Shown: positions 6,865-15,683 of the stretch, in pieces | Numbering within the stretch: the stretch's first letter is position 1 | Layout: every line of letters starts with the position of its first letter | Assembly: GCA_020073105.1 (NCBI GenBank) | Contig: JAIQFW010000023.1 | Span: 1 to 33,995, forward strand | Length of the DNA: 33,995 nt | Reading direction: 5' to 3' | Source of the DNA: Terriglobia bacterium | GTDB taxonomy: Bacteria; Acidobacteriota; Terriglobia; Terriglobales; Acidobacteriaceae | Translations under genes and position numbers: made by a program | The notes under the pieces: generated by a model | Seen by the model: only the letters and a program-made list of their open reading frames with translations | Database searches by the model: none | What the model was told of the DNA's origin: nothing

Positions 6865-7281
6865 TTACGCGGCGGCGGAATGACTGGCTGAAGCACTTCC
6901 CAACGCAGCCCGCAGGATTCCACGCGTGTCCGAGGAGGGGCAAACATCAACGGCCCCGGCGTTCAACCCTGCTGCCCACATTTCTTCATCAGCGCAGCGA
7001 TGGGTGCAGACGATGCAAGCTCCCGGAAATTCACGAGCCAGGTGTTCCACATCGGAGAGAGAAGCAGTCTCCATGTCCAGAATGGCAATCCCGGCACGTT
7101 GTTTTGCGATACTGGTCCGCAGGTCGCCCAGAGAATGTACCTGCTGGATCGAACGAAATGAGTGGGACAGGGCGGAAACGAGAGACTGCGCGACTCCCGC
7201 ATCGCTCTGGAGGAGGACTACATTGAGCGGTTGCATATCTTCCGTCTCACTTCTACCGCTTGCACGGTGACCTGTGGCCAT
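6865..7281 (-). CDS. stand-alone degenerate receiver-domain protein
   Basis: These 138 residues have the alternating strand-helix pattern of a CheY-like receiver. The phosphoacceptor position is kept (AILDME, Asp69) and the switch Thr93 is in VCTHR. The N-terminal acidic pair is reduced to QSD (25-27), and the conserved Lys-Pro is replaced by Cys-Pro (VDVCPSS, 112-118). Phosphorylation chemistry is therefore doubtful, and it may act as a pseudo-receiver. There is no output domain. The start at 7281 has an aaggg upstream; ATG 7236 (MQPLNVV) would remove 15 residues not needed for the fold. A strong terminator follows the gene. Confidence 0.65.
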   Translation of the reverse strand: MATGHRASGRSETEDMQPLNVVLLQSDAGVAQSLVSALSHSFRSIQQVHSLGDLRTSIAKQRAGIAILDMETASLSDVEHLAREFPGACIVCTHRCADEEMWAAGLNAGAVDVCPSSDTRGILRAALGSASASHSAAA

Positions 7282-7377
7282 GCCAGCCCTTGCAGGCGCA
7301 AGTCGCTGTCACGGGCGTTAATGCTTATGAGCGGCGAGTGACCGGGGCGGCGCGCTTTCAGCCGGACGGGACCTCGG

Positions 7378-7590
7378 TCAAGACTCAAACGACTCAGCCT
7401 GAAGCTTCCCGTTCTGTTTGAGCAGGATTTCGACCTTGCCCTCCGCTTGTTCCAACTCCTTGCGGCAAGTCGCCGAAAGCTGCATGCCTTCCTCGAAAAG
7501 CGTCAGAGACTTCTCCAAGGGCACCTCGCCCTTTTCCAGTTCCTGAACAATCTTTTCCAAACGCTGGAGGCACTCTTCAAACTTGGCCAA
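7378..7590 (-). CDS. xseB: exodeoxyribonuclease VII small subunit
   Basis: This small helical-hairpin subunit of exonuclease VII is cytosolic and binds along the XseA coiled coil. The 70 residues match the family, with the typical FEECLQRLEKIVQELEKG and LEKSLTLFEEGMQLSATC. The basic and acidic heptads continue through LEQAEGKVEIL. The large subunit xseA is not in the window, so here it is separated from its partner. Confidence 0.92.
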   Translation of the reverse strand: MAKFEECLQRLEKIVQELEKGEVPLEKSLTLFEEGMQLSATCRKELEQAEGKVEILLKQNGKLQAESFES

Positions 7591-7677
7591 CGGGATTGCT
7601 CCTGGCGTTATTCTAATCCACTTCTCAGTCAGATGAGTCTACGAAAAATTTGGTTTTAAGGAATATTTGCAAAGATT

Positions 7678-9573
7678 CTATGCCGAAGTGGGACGCGATG
7701 TGCCCAGGGCCTCGAGCACGTCCAGTGCCGAGGCATACCGGCCCAAAGGAGCGCTGATCTGAGCTCCCTGCACCATCTCGCGAACTGCGATCAGCATTTC
7801 GCGGGCTATCGCAACTCCTTCCTCACGAGCCGCCTCCGGACTTTGGGTCCGCGCCATGCGCTCCAAAATGGAGTCTGGAACCGACACCCGCAATTCGTTC
7901 TTCATAAACTCGGCGTTCCGCACGCTCACCAGGGGCCAGATTCCAGCCACAACCGGAATCCGGCAGTCCTCGATGCGACGCAAGAAGTTCTCCAGCAGGC
8001 GAAGATCGAACACCGGTTGCGTCACCACATATTCGGCACCGGCTTCCACCTTGTAGACAAATCGCCGAATCTCTTCCTCCAGGTCGTTGAGTCCCGGGTT
8101 GGCTCCAACACCAATTACGAACGAAGTGCCCGCTCCGATGGGGTTGCCGCCCAGATCCAGGCCACGGTTAAGGTTGTGGACGATGTTTACCAAGCCGATC
8201 GAGTCCACGTCGAACACCGCGGTCGCGTCCGGGTAATTGCCTATCTTGGGCGGATCTCCCGTGATGCAGATCAGGTTGCGAATACCCGTGGCCGCGGCCC
8301 CCAGCAGGTCGGATTGGATCCCCAGCACGTTGCGGTCGCGGCAGGTGTAGTGCAGGATGGTCTCAATCCCCACCTCCTGCTGGATGAGCAACGACAGTGC
8401 CTGGTTACTCATGCGCGCCGAGGCCCGTGGACTATCCGGGATATTGATGGCATCGACCCCCACCGACTTGACGAAACGCGCGCCTTCCACCTCTTTGCGA
8501 ATGTCGGTTCCTTTTGGAGGAACGATCTCAACCATGGTTACGAATTCGCCCCCGGCCAACTTTGCGCCGAGCCGGGAGCGCTTCTCTATGGGTACCGTAG
8601 GGGCCGCGGCCGGTCCCGCCGGACTAACGGCTGGGGCAGGATTGACGCGGGAGCGAGCCTCCCCAACCCGCAGCGCAGCTTTCATCACCCGGATGTGGTC
8701 CGGGGTCGTACCACAGCAACCGCCAACCAACCGGACACCCGCAGCCACAAATTTTCGCGCATAGCTGGCCATATACTCTGGCGAACAGAGGTAGATGTTT
8801 CGCCCTTCAACCGACCGCGGGATGCCGGCATTCGGTTGAGCGGCCAGCGGCCGGCTGGTGAGTGCCCGCATCCGCTCAATGCCCTCGAGCATGGCCACCG
8901 GGCCTACACTGCAATTACAGCCGATCACATCCGGTCCCCATTCCTCCAGCCGAGGGGTGAAGAACTCAGGAGTCGAGCCGTCGAGGCAGTTGCCGTCTTC
9001 GTCGATCGTGACCTGTGCGACCACCGGGATACCGGGATTGACCTCACGTGCCGCCAGGATCGCCTGATGAAGTTCCTCGAGGTAGCCGAAGGTTTCCAGG
9101 ATCAGCAGGTCCACGCCGCCGTCCACCAGCGCTGCAATTTGATCACGAAACGCATTCCGCGCCTCCTGAAACGAGGTCTTGCCCAGCGGTTCAATGCGGA
9201 CACCCAACGGACCAACGGATCCGGCAACCCAGACGTCAAAGCTCTTGGCGGCTTCACGGGCTACATGAGCTCCGGCCAGGTTGATGTCGCGAACTCGGTC
9301 TGCCATGCTATGCCGTGCCAGCCGGAAGGAGTTTCCCCCGAAGGTGTTGGTCTCAATGATCTCCGCGCCGGCTTGCAGGTATTCGTGGTGGATCCCGCGG
9401 ATCAAATCGGGCTGGGAGAGATTCAATTCATCGTAGCAGCGGTTGATGAACATTCCCTTGGCGTAGAGCAGCGTGCCCATGGCGCCATCACACAAGATGG
9501 GCGACTGTTTTATCCGCGCAAGCAAGTCAGAGGCCATTGGTTTGAGAATACAAGATGACCGCTGGTTTTGCAT
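7678..9573 (-). CDS. bifunctional homocysteine S-methyltransferase / methylenetetrahydrofolate reductase
   Basis: This 631-residue fusion couples an N-terminal Met-synthase-like homocysteine-binding module to a C-terminal MTHFR (FAD-dependent reduction of methylene-THF to methyl-THF). Residues 19-305 form the homocysteine methyltransferase barrel: DGAMGTLL (29-36), ETNTFGGNSF (74-83), and the zinc ligands Cys221 (CNCSVGP) and Cys286-Cys287 (GGCCGTTPDH). A Pro/Ala linker (311-328) leads to the MTHFR part (about 337-620), seen in MVEIVPPKGTD, CRDRN, CITGDPPK and EYVVTQPVFD. No cobalamin domain is present. ATG 9537 (MASDLL) is a likely alternative start. The methyl donor of the first domain is not clear from sequence. 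Confidence 0.9.
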   Translation of the reverse strand: MQNQRSSCILKPMASDLLARIKQSPILCDGAMGTLLYAKGMFINRCYDELNLSQPDLIRGIHHEYLQAGAEIIETNTFGGNSFRLARHSMADRVRDINLAGAHVAREAAKSFDVWVAGSVGPLGVRIEPLGKTSFQEARNAFRDQIAALVDGGVDLLILETFGYLEELHQAILAAREVNPGIPVVAQVTIDEDGNCLDGSTPEFFTPRLEEWGPDVIGCNCSVGPVAMLEGIERMRALTSRPLAAQPNAGIPRSVEGRNIYLCSPEYMASYARKFVAAGVRLVGGCCGTTPDHIRVMKAALRVGEARSRVNPAPAVSPAGPAAAPTVPIEKRSRLGAKLAGGEFVTMVEIVPPKGTDIRKEVEGARFVKSVGVDAINIPDSPRASARMSNQALSLLIQQEVGIETILHYTCRDRNVLGIQSDLLGAAATGIRNLICITGDPPKIGNYPDATAVFDVDSIGLVNIVHNLNRGLDLGGNPIGAGTSFVIGVGANPGLNDLEEEIRRFVYKVEAGAEYVVTQPVFDLRLLENFLRRIEDCRIPVVAGIWPLVSVRNAEFMKNELRVSVPDSILERMARTQSPEAAREEGVAIAREMLIAVREMVQGAQISAPLGRYASALDVLEALGTSRPTSA

Positions 9574-9639
9574 CCTGCGTTGCCCAGGGGAGGACTGGCG
9601 TCACGCCCTGTCTATCCGGGCTAGGGACGCCGTTCCTGG

Positions 9640-9651
9640 CTCTGCTATAAT
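9640..9651 (+). promoter_or_regulatory. extended -10 promoter
   Basis: TGCTATAAT (TATAAT at 9646-9651) is an extended -10 element 52 bases ahead of the lipoprotein start. No good -35 box is seen, as is common for extended -10 promoters. Confidence 0.55.
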
Positions 9652-9703
9652 CCCGTTTCTTGCATCTAAATCTCTGTCCCTCCTATTCTTGGGAGTTCCA
9701 GGT

Positions 9704-11005
9704 TTGAAAAGAGCTCTAGTCAGTGGAATTGTGCTCATCGTCGCCAGCGCGGCGTTCGTTTCCTGCGGTTACAATGGCTCCAGCAGTCAGCACAAACTGA
9801 GTGGGGTCAAGTTTCGCGCCCTGGTGTCGAACCCTCTTCTTCCTACCGGCACTGGGACGGTGTCCGCCCTAAATATTGTGAACGCGTCCAAGGATGTGCT
9901 TTCCGCTTCCGCCATCAGTTTGTCAGGAGCGCCACACGCCGGGCTGATGGCAATCTCTCCCAATCTCAAGCTGATAGCTGTCTTCAGTGGTCAGGGGCAG
10001 AATAACTCCATTGCGACAATCGATACCACCACCGAAAGCGCTGCCACCGACAGCAGCGGCAAGGGGACGGTCCCTACTTTCTCCATTCCCGGCGCGACCG
10101 AGAGCATGTTCATTGCGAATGACAACATCACAGCCTACGCCGCTGTGCCCTCGGCTCCGATCGTGGGACAGCCTTCCGGCGCCGTGGTGGTCATGGACTT
10201 GGGAACGGGCACGGTGAAGGCCACGATCCCCGTGACTGGGGCTCACTTCGTCGTCCAGAGCCCGGACGGCAACCATGTCCTGGTATTTAGCGACAACTCG
10301 GACTCGATTACTGTACTGGACACCATCCTGATCGGAACCAGCCAGGATCCACGCACGACTGTAAGCGGGTTCGATCGTCCGGTGTGGGCGATCTTCAGTG
10401 ATGACACTTCAGCCTTCATTTTTAATTGCGGACCGGAATGCGGTGGGACCGCAGCGGGGATTGCCACGTTCGATATAGGAAGTCCAGGCCCCGGCCCGAA
10501 ACTCGCGCTGGGCGGCGCGACTTACGGGTTGCTCGATGGCGCCACGCTGTACGTCGCCGGCACTCCACCGAACACGCCGTGCGGTTCTGGAACCGCAGCC
10601 ACGACCTGCGGGACGCTGAACCTCGTGGACACGAGTTCGATGACGATCACGAACTCCAGCCCAATCATCATTACCGACGGTTATCACGACCGCATGCAGA
10701 TGGGCGCCAATGGACGGCTCTTCATCGGCTCACACAGTTGCACCAACATCAACGTATCGGGCGGCGAAGTGCGCGGCTGCCTGTCGATCTTCAACACCAG
10801 CAATTCCGGGGTAGTGGTTCCGCCCCAGGTCGGCGACGCCACCGGGATCGCGCCCATCCCTGGGCGCAAAGTGGTGTATGTTTGCCAGGGTGGCGTGTTT
10901 CAGATCTTCGACACCACGACCGACCAATTGCTGGTTCAGACCCGGCAGACCGACATCGTAGGGCAATCGACGGATGTCAAGGTAGTAGACCCGCCACCCA
11001 GCTAG
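9704..11005 (+). CDS. lipoprotein with YncE-like beta-propeller
   Basis: This 433-residue exported protein begins at TTG 9704 with a typical lipoprotein signal (KRALVSGIVLIVASAAF then VSCG), so Cys would be lipidated after cleavage. The rest is a series of short beta-rich repeats with SPNLKLIAVFS, SPDGNHVLVFS, DTILIGTS and TLNLVDTSSM. This is the pattern of YncE/NHL-type propellers that bind ligands or proteins outside the cytoplasmic membrane. Longer readings from 9473 would cover the promoter and the adjacent antisense gene and are rejected. A ggag at 9690-9695 precedes the start. It is convergent with the penicillin acylase gene, with three bases between stops. The ligand is unknown. Confidence 0.75.
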   Translation: MKRALVSGIVLIVASAAFVSCGYNGSSSQHKLSGVKFRALVSNPLLPTGTGTVSALNIVNASKDVLSASAISLSGAPHAGLMAISPNLKLIAVFSGQGQNNSIATIDTTTESAATDSSGKGTVPTFSIPGATESMFIANDNITAYAAVPSAPIVGQPSGAVVVMDLGTGTVKATIPVTGAHFVVQSPDGNHVLVFSDNSDSITVLDTILIGTSQDPRTTVSGFDRPVWAIFSDDTSAFIFNCGPECGGTAAGIATFDIGSPGPGPKLALGGATYGLLDGATLYVAGTPPNTPCGSGTAATTCGTLNLVDTSSMTITNSSPIIITDGYHDRMQMGANGRLFIGSHSCTNINVSGGEVRGCLSIFNTSNSGVVVPPQVGDATGIAPIPGRKVVYVCQGGVFQIFDTTTDQLLVQTRQTDIVGQSTDVKVVDPPPS

Positions 11006-11008
11006 TTT

Positions 11009-13489
11009 CTAGCGTCTCGATTTGAGCAAGAGGCGGTGCGCGCTGGCCTTTTCCGCAGCCTCCGGTGAGAACGGCCAAGCGAACGTAAATCCCTTGTACC
11101 AGGCCTCCCATTGGTCGAGGTAATAAGGGCTACCGAAGTTTCCGCTCTCCCCGGTTACAAGGTTCAAAGTAGAGCTGTCCAGATCACCCAGGTCGACGGT
11201 CATTCGCTCCGAAGGTCCCTCGGTCCGTACCACCGCCTTGACGGTGTAGCCGCTGCCGGATTGAGGGTGAATTCCGGGACCGGTCCAGTGGCTCAACAGT
11301 GGGATTCGCCCCAGGACGGGATTCTGGATCTCCACCGGATTGACGGTCCCCCACTTCCAGTCGTTCAGATCTTGAGGCGCCGACGGAAGGGCCACAGTCT
11401 TCTCCACGGCAGCCGCCAGCAGTTCGTCGTAGTTCGAGTAGGCATCTGGCAGCCAACGCTTCCACTGATGTTGCACCACGTTCTCCAGCCACACCGCGCT
11501 CATCATCCAGCGGTAGCTCTTCCAGTTCAGCGACAGCTTGGCCTGCTGCGCATCCGCCGGTGCAGGGCCGAGCTTGGGCTCCAGTAGCAGCTGCATAAGT
11601 CCCTCGCGGGAGCGGACTGCGAGGGTTGGTGCCGCTGAGTCTGCGCTCATGCGGCCGTCCCATTGCCGCAGGATGTTGGCCGCCGCTTTGGCCCGGGCGG
11701 AAGGAGCTTCCGAGTGGTCCACGGCGTACACGAACTTCTCCGCAAAGATACGATCAAGGTCGGAATAGATGTCGGTTTGCAGGTTGAGCATGTCAGCCGC
11801 GGAAAACTTCCTTCCTGATTCCAGCACCCGATAAATGCGGGAGGAGCGCCACGGCGCTTCCCATTCCGCGCTGATGGAGAACGGATATTTGTCAGGAGCA
11901 ATCCGGCTGTTGGCCGTGGCGATGATTCCTGAAGGCGGGTTCAACACGCTGGGCAGTCTTTCAAAGGGAATGTAGCCGGCCCACTCGTGGTCATTGTTGC
12001 TGCCATCCTCCGGCAGACTGCCGTCGCCCGACGCCCTGATGGGAACCTTGCCCGTAGCCTGGTATCCGATATTGCCGTCCACGTCGGCATATACGACGTT
12101 TTGGCCAGGCGCGTCGAATTCAGCAAACGCGCGCTGAAATTCATCCCAGTTGTGGGCCGAATCGACCGCGAAGAAAGGATTTCGGATACCGTCGTAGAGG
12201 GTCCAGCGCAAGGCTAGTTTGCGGGTCTCACCGGGAACGAGGTCGCTGACGATCGGTCCGTGGCGGGTGAGCATAACATCCACCACGCTATCTTCCTTCC
12301 CTTTCACGTGGATGACTTCGCGGCGATGCTCGGGCTTCTTCCATCCCTCCGGCGTGAGATATTGCCCGTCGGCCTTGAACGTCTCTACGTAGACATCCTC
12401 GATGGTCGGGCCGATGTTGGTAAATCCCCAGGCAATGCGTTGATTGTGTCCGACGATCACATAGGGGTATCCCGGCAGCGTGACTCCGGCCACGTCGAAG
12501 TTGCCATTACACAGAATCAGACACCGCAGATGTGCTTGGTACCACAGGTTGGGCATCTGATGTCCGAGGTGCATGTCATTCGACAAGAGCGGCTTGCCTG
12601 ACACGGTGTGGACGCCTGAGACTACCCAATTGTTTGAGCCCAAGACCAAAGGAGGCTCGTCGAAGAACCCGCGGCTGATGATGTACGCGAGGCTGGCGCC
12701 CGGGTAGTTGCCCTGCAGTCTCGCGATCGAGCTATTCCTGTCCGAGTCCTGCTCAGCATCACCGTTCGTGCCCTGATCAAGCGTCGCGCGTGGTACGGTG
12801 GGCGGCCGGTCCCGCCATGAGGAATTCACATAGAGGTCGGCAGTGAGTTCAGGTCCTAGCTTGGCGAGGATTTTTTCCCGCGCGAGGGCGTGGGCCGGAG
12901 TCGTGGTGAGGTCTTCGACCATGTACGCGCCGATCAAGGCTGAATCCTCCGGGGTCCAAGGCTGCGGCGAGTAGTGCAGAGCCCGGAATTCGAGAGGCAA
13001 GCTATCGCGGTGCGAGTCGATGAAGGCATTTACCCCGCGCGCGTAGGCTTCGAAGCGCGAACGATCGTCCGCGGAGGTGATCTCGATGGTCTTGCGCGCG
13101 GCCACGCGTAATCCCAGGATCCTTTGCTGCCGGTCATGCTCCAGCGCATCTGGCCCGACCACTTCGGACAGCTCTCCGGCAGCGAAACGGCGCATGCTAT
13201 CCATCTGAAACAAGCGGTCTTGAGCGGTCACGTACCCTTGAGCAAAAAACAGATCGTGAAAATTGGAGGCCAGAATCGTGGCTCCGCCATGGTTGTCGCG
13301 GGTCACGGTGACCGGAGCTATGAGCCCAGGCGCCAGCACGCTTCCGTCCAGTTGCGGCAAGGCGGCACGAGTTATGGAACAGAGCCAAAGGGCTAGACCC
13401 ACAACAGCCAATAACAACGCGATGAGTGGGTAAGCCAGTACGCGGATGCGACGCTTGGGGCGCAGGTTGAGGGAAGCGGTGGTTGCCAT
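11009..13489 (-). CDS. penicillin acylase family protein (Ntn hydrolase)
   Basis: This 826-residue precursor belongs to the penicillin/acyl-homoserine-lactone acylase family. These proteins mature by self-cleavage into alpha and beta chains in the periplasm and hydrolyse amide bonds. A single membrane or signal helix (ILAYPLIALLLAVVGLALWL-type) lies at about 18-38. The catalytic N-terminal nucleophile is predicted at Ser285 in VLGSNNWVVSG. HGP...DLVPGETRKLALRW and the later DPxNY-type NVVYADVDGNIGYQATGK are family landmarks. The alpha chain would be about residues 40-284. Substrates range from penicillins to AHLs, and none can be assigned here. Confidence 0.9.
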   Translation of the reverse strand: MATTASLNLRPKRRIRVLAYPLIALLLAVVGLALWLCSITRAALPQLDGSVLAPGLIAPVTVTRDNHGGATILASNFHDLFFAQGYVTAQDRLFQMDSMRRFAAGELSEVVGPDALEHDRQQRILGLRVAARKTIEITSADDRSRFEAYARGVNAFIDSHRDSLPLEFRALHYSPQPWTPEDSALIGAYMVEDLTTTPAHALAREKILAKLGPELTADLYVNSSWRDRPPTVPRATLDQGTNGDAEQDSDRNSSIARLQGNYPGASLAYIISRGFFDEPPLVLGSNNWVVSGVHTVSGKPLLSNDMHLGHQMPNLWYQAHLRCLILCNGNFDVAGVTLPGYPYVIVGHNQRIAWGFTNIGPTIEDVYVETFKADGQYLTPEGWKKPEHRREVIHVKGKEDSVVDVMLTRHGPIVSDLVPGETRKLALRWTLYDGIRNPFFAVDSAHNWDEFQRAFAEFDAPGQNVVYADVDGNIGYQATGKVPIRASGDGSLPEDGSNNDHEWAGYIPFERLPSVLNPPSGIIATANSRIAPDKYPFSISAEWEAPWRSSRIYRVLESGRKFSAADMLNLQTDIYSDLDRIFAEKFVYAVDHSEAPSARAKAAANILRQWDGRMSADSAAPTLAVRSREGLMQLLLEPKLGPAPADAQQAKLSLNWKSYRWMMSAVWLENVVQHQWKRWLPDAYSNYDELLAAAVEKTVALPSAPQDLNDWKWGTVNPVEIQNPVLGRIPLLSHWTGPGIHPQSGSGYTVKAVVRTEGPSERMTVDLGDLDSSTLNLVTGESGNFGSPYYLDQWEAWYKGFTFAWPFSPEAAEKASAHRLLLKSRR

Positions 13490-13535
13490 GCAGAAATTCT
13501 GATTCTACCAGCCGGATCACATCTCCGGATGCCGG

Positions 13536-13564
13536 TTGGCACATTTCGTCAAAGCCGTTATTAT
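13536..13564 (+). promoter_or_regulatory. promoter of the Fur-family gene
   Basis: TTGGCA (13536-13541), a 17-base spacer and TATTAT (13559-13564) form a good sigma-70 promoter. It shows that an in-frame TTG at 13536 cannot be the translation start. Confidence 0.7.
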
Positions 13565-13619
13565 CCCAAATACTTGTGGTCTCGCCGCGATCCGGTGGGT
13601 GCCTCACAAGCGCCATCTT

Positions 13620-14120
13620 ATGCTGCAGAAACGCATTGACGACCAACCCAGCATCTCGCGCGAGATGTTGCGCGAGGCGCAGCAGATTCTGCACCAGCAT
13701 CTCAAACGCGTGGGTCTCAAGCACACCGCCCAGCGCGACACCATCTTGCACACCTTTCTGGAAACTCGCGAACACCTCTCCACCAACGAGCTGCACCGGC
13801 TGGTGCAGAAGAAGGACGCCCGCATCGGCTTTACGACCGTGTATCGTACATTGAAGTTGCTGGCAGAGTGCGGCCTGGCGAGTGAAGTGGCCTTCCACGA
13901 TGGCATTGCCCGCTATGAACACCAGTACAATCGCCGCAGCCACCATCACATGGTGTGCACCCAGTGCGGCAGTTCGGTGGAATTCTTTTCGCCAGAAGTG
14001 GATCGTCTGGAGCAAGAGATCGGACGCAAACACCACTACGCCACCACCCGCCATACGTTCCAAATTTATGGTGTATGTGAGGATTGTCGTAAGAAAAGCC
14101 AGCCTCGCCGCTTAGTCTAA
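13620..14120 (+). CDS. Fur-family transcriptional regulator
   Basis: This metal-responsive repressor resembles Fur, PerR or Zur. From ATG 13620 it has 166 residues. The winged-helix DNA-binding region is at about 20-95, with GLKHTAQRDTIL, THLST-like EHLSTNELH and TTVYRTLKLLAECGL (72-86). The dimerisation/metal part has HHHMVCTQCG (108-117), with structural zinc Cys113-Cys116, and GVCEDCRKK (151-159), with Cys153-Cys156. The promoter requires transcription to begin near 13571, so longer readings fail. The paired CxxC pairs imply a structural zinc site. Which metal it senses (Fe, Zn or peroxide) is not decidable here. Its neighbour, an unrelated zinc-ribbon gene, starts 7 bases later. Confidence 0.85.
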   Translation: MLQKRIDDQPSISREMLREAQQILHQHLKRVGLKHTAQRDTILHTFLETREHLSTNELHRLVQKKDARIGFTTVYRTLKLLAECGLASEVAFHDGIARYEHQYNRRSHHHMVCTQCGSSVEFFSPEVDRLEQEIGRKHHYATTRHTFQIYGVCEDCRKKSQPRRLV

Positions 14121-14127
14121 GAGAACT

Positions 14128-14577
14128 ATGCCCATCACCTGCCCGCAATGCAATGCCTCAATGCCCGAGATTGCGGCGTTTTGCCCGGGCTGTGGCCGCA
14201 GGATGATCACCTCGCCGGCGGCGATGGGAACCACCGGCTGGCTCAAAGAGAATGTCGCCGGGGCGCTCGCCTATTTCACGTTCATCCCCGCAATTCTTTT
14301 TCTGCGAATTATGCCGTTCAAGCGTAACCACTTTGTGCGCTTCCATTCTTTCCAATCCATCTTCTTTGCGCTCGCCGCGATCGTGGTTGGAATCGCGATG
14401 CGAGGTCTTTTTTCCATACTCGGCCTGATTCCGTGGCTCGGGTACCTGCTAGCCTGGCTGACGGTTCTCCTGGTCGGGCTGGCATGGGGGATCCTCTGGT
14501 TGGTGATGATCGTCAAGGCCCTGCAGGGCGAGTTGTTCAAACTCCCGCTGATCGGAGACCTGGCGGAGAAGCAGTAA
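14128..14577 (+). CDS. zinc-ribbon membrane protein (DUF4870-like), paralogue 1
   Basis: This 149-residue protein has an N-terminal zinc ribbon (CPQCNASM...FCPGCGRRM, residues 5-25), a short linker, and about three membrane helices. WLKENVAGALAYFTFIPAIL and RFHSFQSIFFALAAI are the same as in the paralogue at 15,684. The C-terminal ELFKLPLIGDLAEKQ is also shared. It starts 7 bases after the Fur-type gene and may be cotranscribed with it. Function is unknown; it resembles DUF4870-type membrane proteins with a fused ribbon. Confidence 0.8.
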   Translation: MPITCPQCNASMPEIAAFCPGCGRRMITSPAAMGTTGWLKENVAGALAYFTFIPAILFLRIMPFKRNHFVRFHSFQSIFFALAAIVVGIAMRGLFSILGLIPWLGYLLAWLTVLLVGLAWGILWLVMIVKALQGELFKLPLIGDLAEKQ

Positions 14578-14900
14578 CGGTGCCGCCTAAGATCCCGGGC
14601 GAGTGCTCTCTCTACCGCGGCTCTCCGCACCCTCCGCGATTTAGGACCTTGTGTTTGCTGAATTCAGTCAAGACCCCGCAACGCAGAGACTGTCGAGACA
14701 GCCGTAGAGTGCGCGAAGGGATTCTCCAGCTGCTGAAATTGATCCACCATCCTGACAAGTGGCAGCTTGCTTTTTGGCGTCTCTTCTGTTAACTTCGCCG
14801 CGACTTTCGCCTTCCCCCAAGAGAATCTGGAACGCATAGAGCTTCACCCGTATCCGGCGCGGGCAGTGATGCAGTGAAATTCCGAGCAGGAGTTGCCGTC
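14578..14900. other. intergenic, no gene seen
   Basis: This 320-base gap holds no protein-like frame. It contains the hairpin ctgtcgagacag (about 14,689-14,700) and a tttaggacc motif resembling the terminal repeat of the 16,144 element. A degenerate repeat remnant is possible. It also provides the leader of the next gene. Confidence 0.4.
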
Positions 14901-15260
14901 ATGCACCGTCTCGAATTGGTTGGGATGCTGTTACTTGCAAACGCTCACGCTGCCGCGCTGCAGCGGGGCAGTGATGCTGCCGGCGCGGCGTCGGCTTGCG
15001 GATGCCTGGGTTTCTTTGGCTTTGTGATCGTTGCCATTATCGCGCTGAATATCGCTCTTCTGGTTTGGGTGGCGCGGGATGCCAAGGCGCGTGGCATGGA
15101 TAGCTCGATCCTTTGGATGATCCTGGTCATGGTCACCGGCCTCATCGGCCTGATCATTTACCTGTGCGTTAGGCCGCAAGGCAACATGGTTCAGTGCGCC
15201 CATTGTGGCAACCGCAGATTGCAGGTGAGCGCGAAATGTCCCCACTGCGGAAATGCCTGA
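14901..15260 (+). CDS. membrane protein with PLDc_N-like segment and C-terminal zinc ribbon
   Basis: This protein has 119 residues from ATG 14,901, preceded by aggag at 8 bases. A signal-like N-terminus is followed by two membrane helices (CLGFFGFVIVAIIALNIALL and SILWMILVMVTGLIGLIIYL). The sequence VARDAKARGMDSSILWMI and the following LIIYLCVRP are typical of the phospholipase-D N-terminal membrane segment. The C-terminus is a zinc ribbon CAHCGNRRLQ...KCPHCGNA. The gene overlaps the yidD-like gene by 25 bases, so they are one transcript. Its biochemical role is unknown. Confidence 0.7.
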   Translation: MHRLELVGMLLLANAHAAALQRGSDAAGAASACGCLGFFGFVIVAIIALNIALLVWVARDAKARGMDSSILWMILVMVTGLIGLIIYLCVRPQGNMVQCAHCGNRRLQVSAKCPHCGNA

Positions 15261-15565
15261 AACATCCCGGGTCTTATCTGCTCCTGCTGAGTCTGCTGGG
15301 TGTCCTGGTGTGTGTGGATGCGCGGCGCCCGCCAGAGTGCCAGATTACCTCACAGGGCTACATTAGAGTCGTCGGCGCGTACCAGCGTGTGGGCAGCCCT
15401 CTGCTCCGTGGATATATTCAGTGCCGTTATCGCCCCACATGTTCGCGCTATTCGGTCGAGGCCGTCCGCAAATACGGAATGGAAAGAGGGATGGTCCTCA
15501 CCGCGAGGCGACTGTGGCGGTGCCGAACCAGCGTGCCGCTCGGCAGCGGAGACGAGGTCCCTTAA
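15236..15565 (+). CDS. yidD: YidD-family membrane protein insertion factor
   Basis: These 109 residues carry the YidD core: GAYQRVGSPLLRGYIQCRY then PTCSRYSVEAVRKYG and a final RRLWRC. The conserved CxxxPTC-S-Y motif and LxRC-like end are visible at about residues 65-100. Characterised YidD proteins are small amphipathic peripheral membrane proteins that help YidC-dependent insertion. Here a hydrophobic leader (SYLLLLSLLGVLVCVDA) precedes the core, which is unusual. The start is ATG 15,236 inside the end of the previous gene. It is far from rnpA/yidC, where yidD normally lies, so this may be a second, divergent copy. Confidence 0.75.
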   Translation: MSPLRKCLKHPGSYLLLLSLLGVLVCVDARRPPECQITSQGYIRVVGAYQRVGSPLLRGYIQCRYRPTCSRYSVEAVRKYGMERGMVLTARRLWRCRTSVPLGSGDEVP

Positions 15566-15683
15566 CGCTTCAAGTTTCCAATTGCGTTAGTGGAGCAACT
15601 CTGTTAAGTTGCGCGAAACTGAAGATCGCGAGCTTGGCAGCGACAGACCGTGCAGCGTTGAATCCAGTTTCAGGGAGGCGTCT

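Noticed and set aside
7843-9558. Long open frame on the + strand opposite the methyltransferase/MTHFR gene
   Set aside because: It is antisense to a well-supported gene, is His/Arg-rich and matches no family.
13297-13313. Palindrome GGTCACGGTGACC inside the penicillin acylase gene
   Set aside because: It is inside coding sequence, and the half-site order and spacing differ from GTGA-N6-TCAC.
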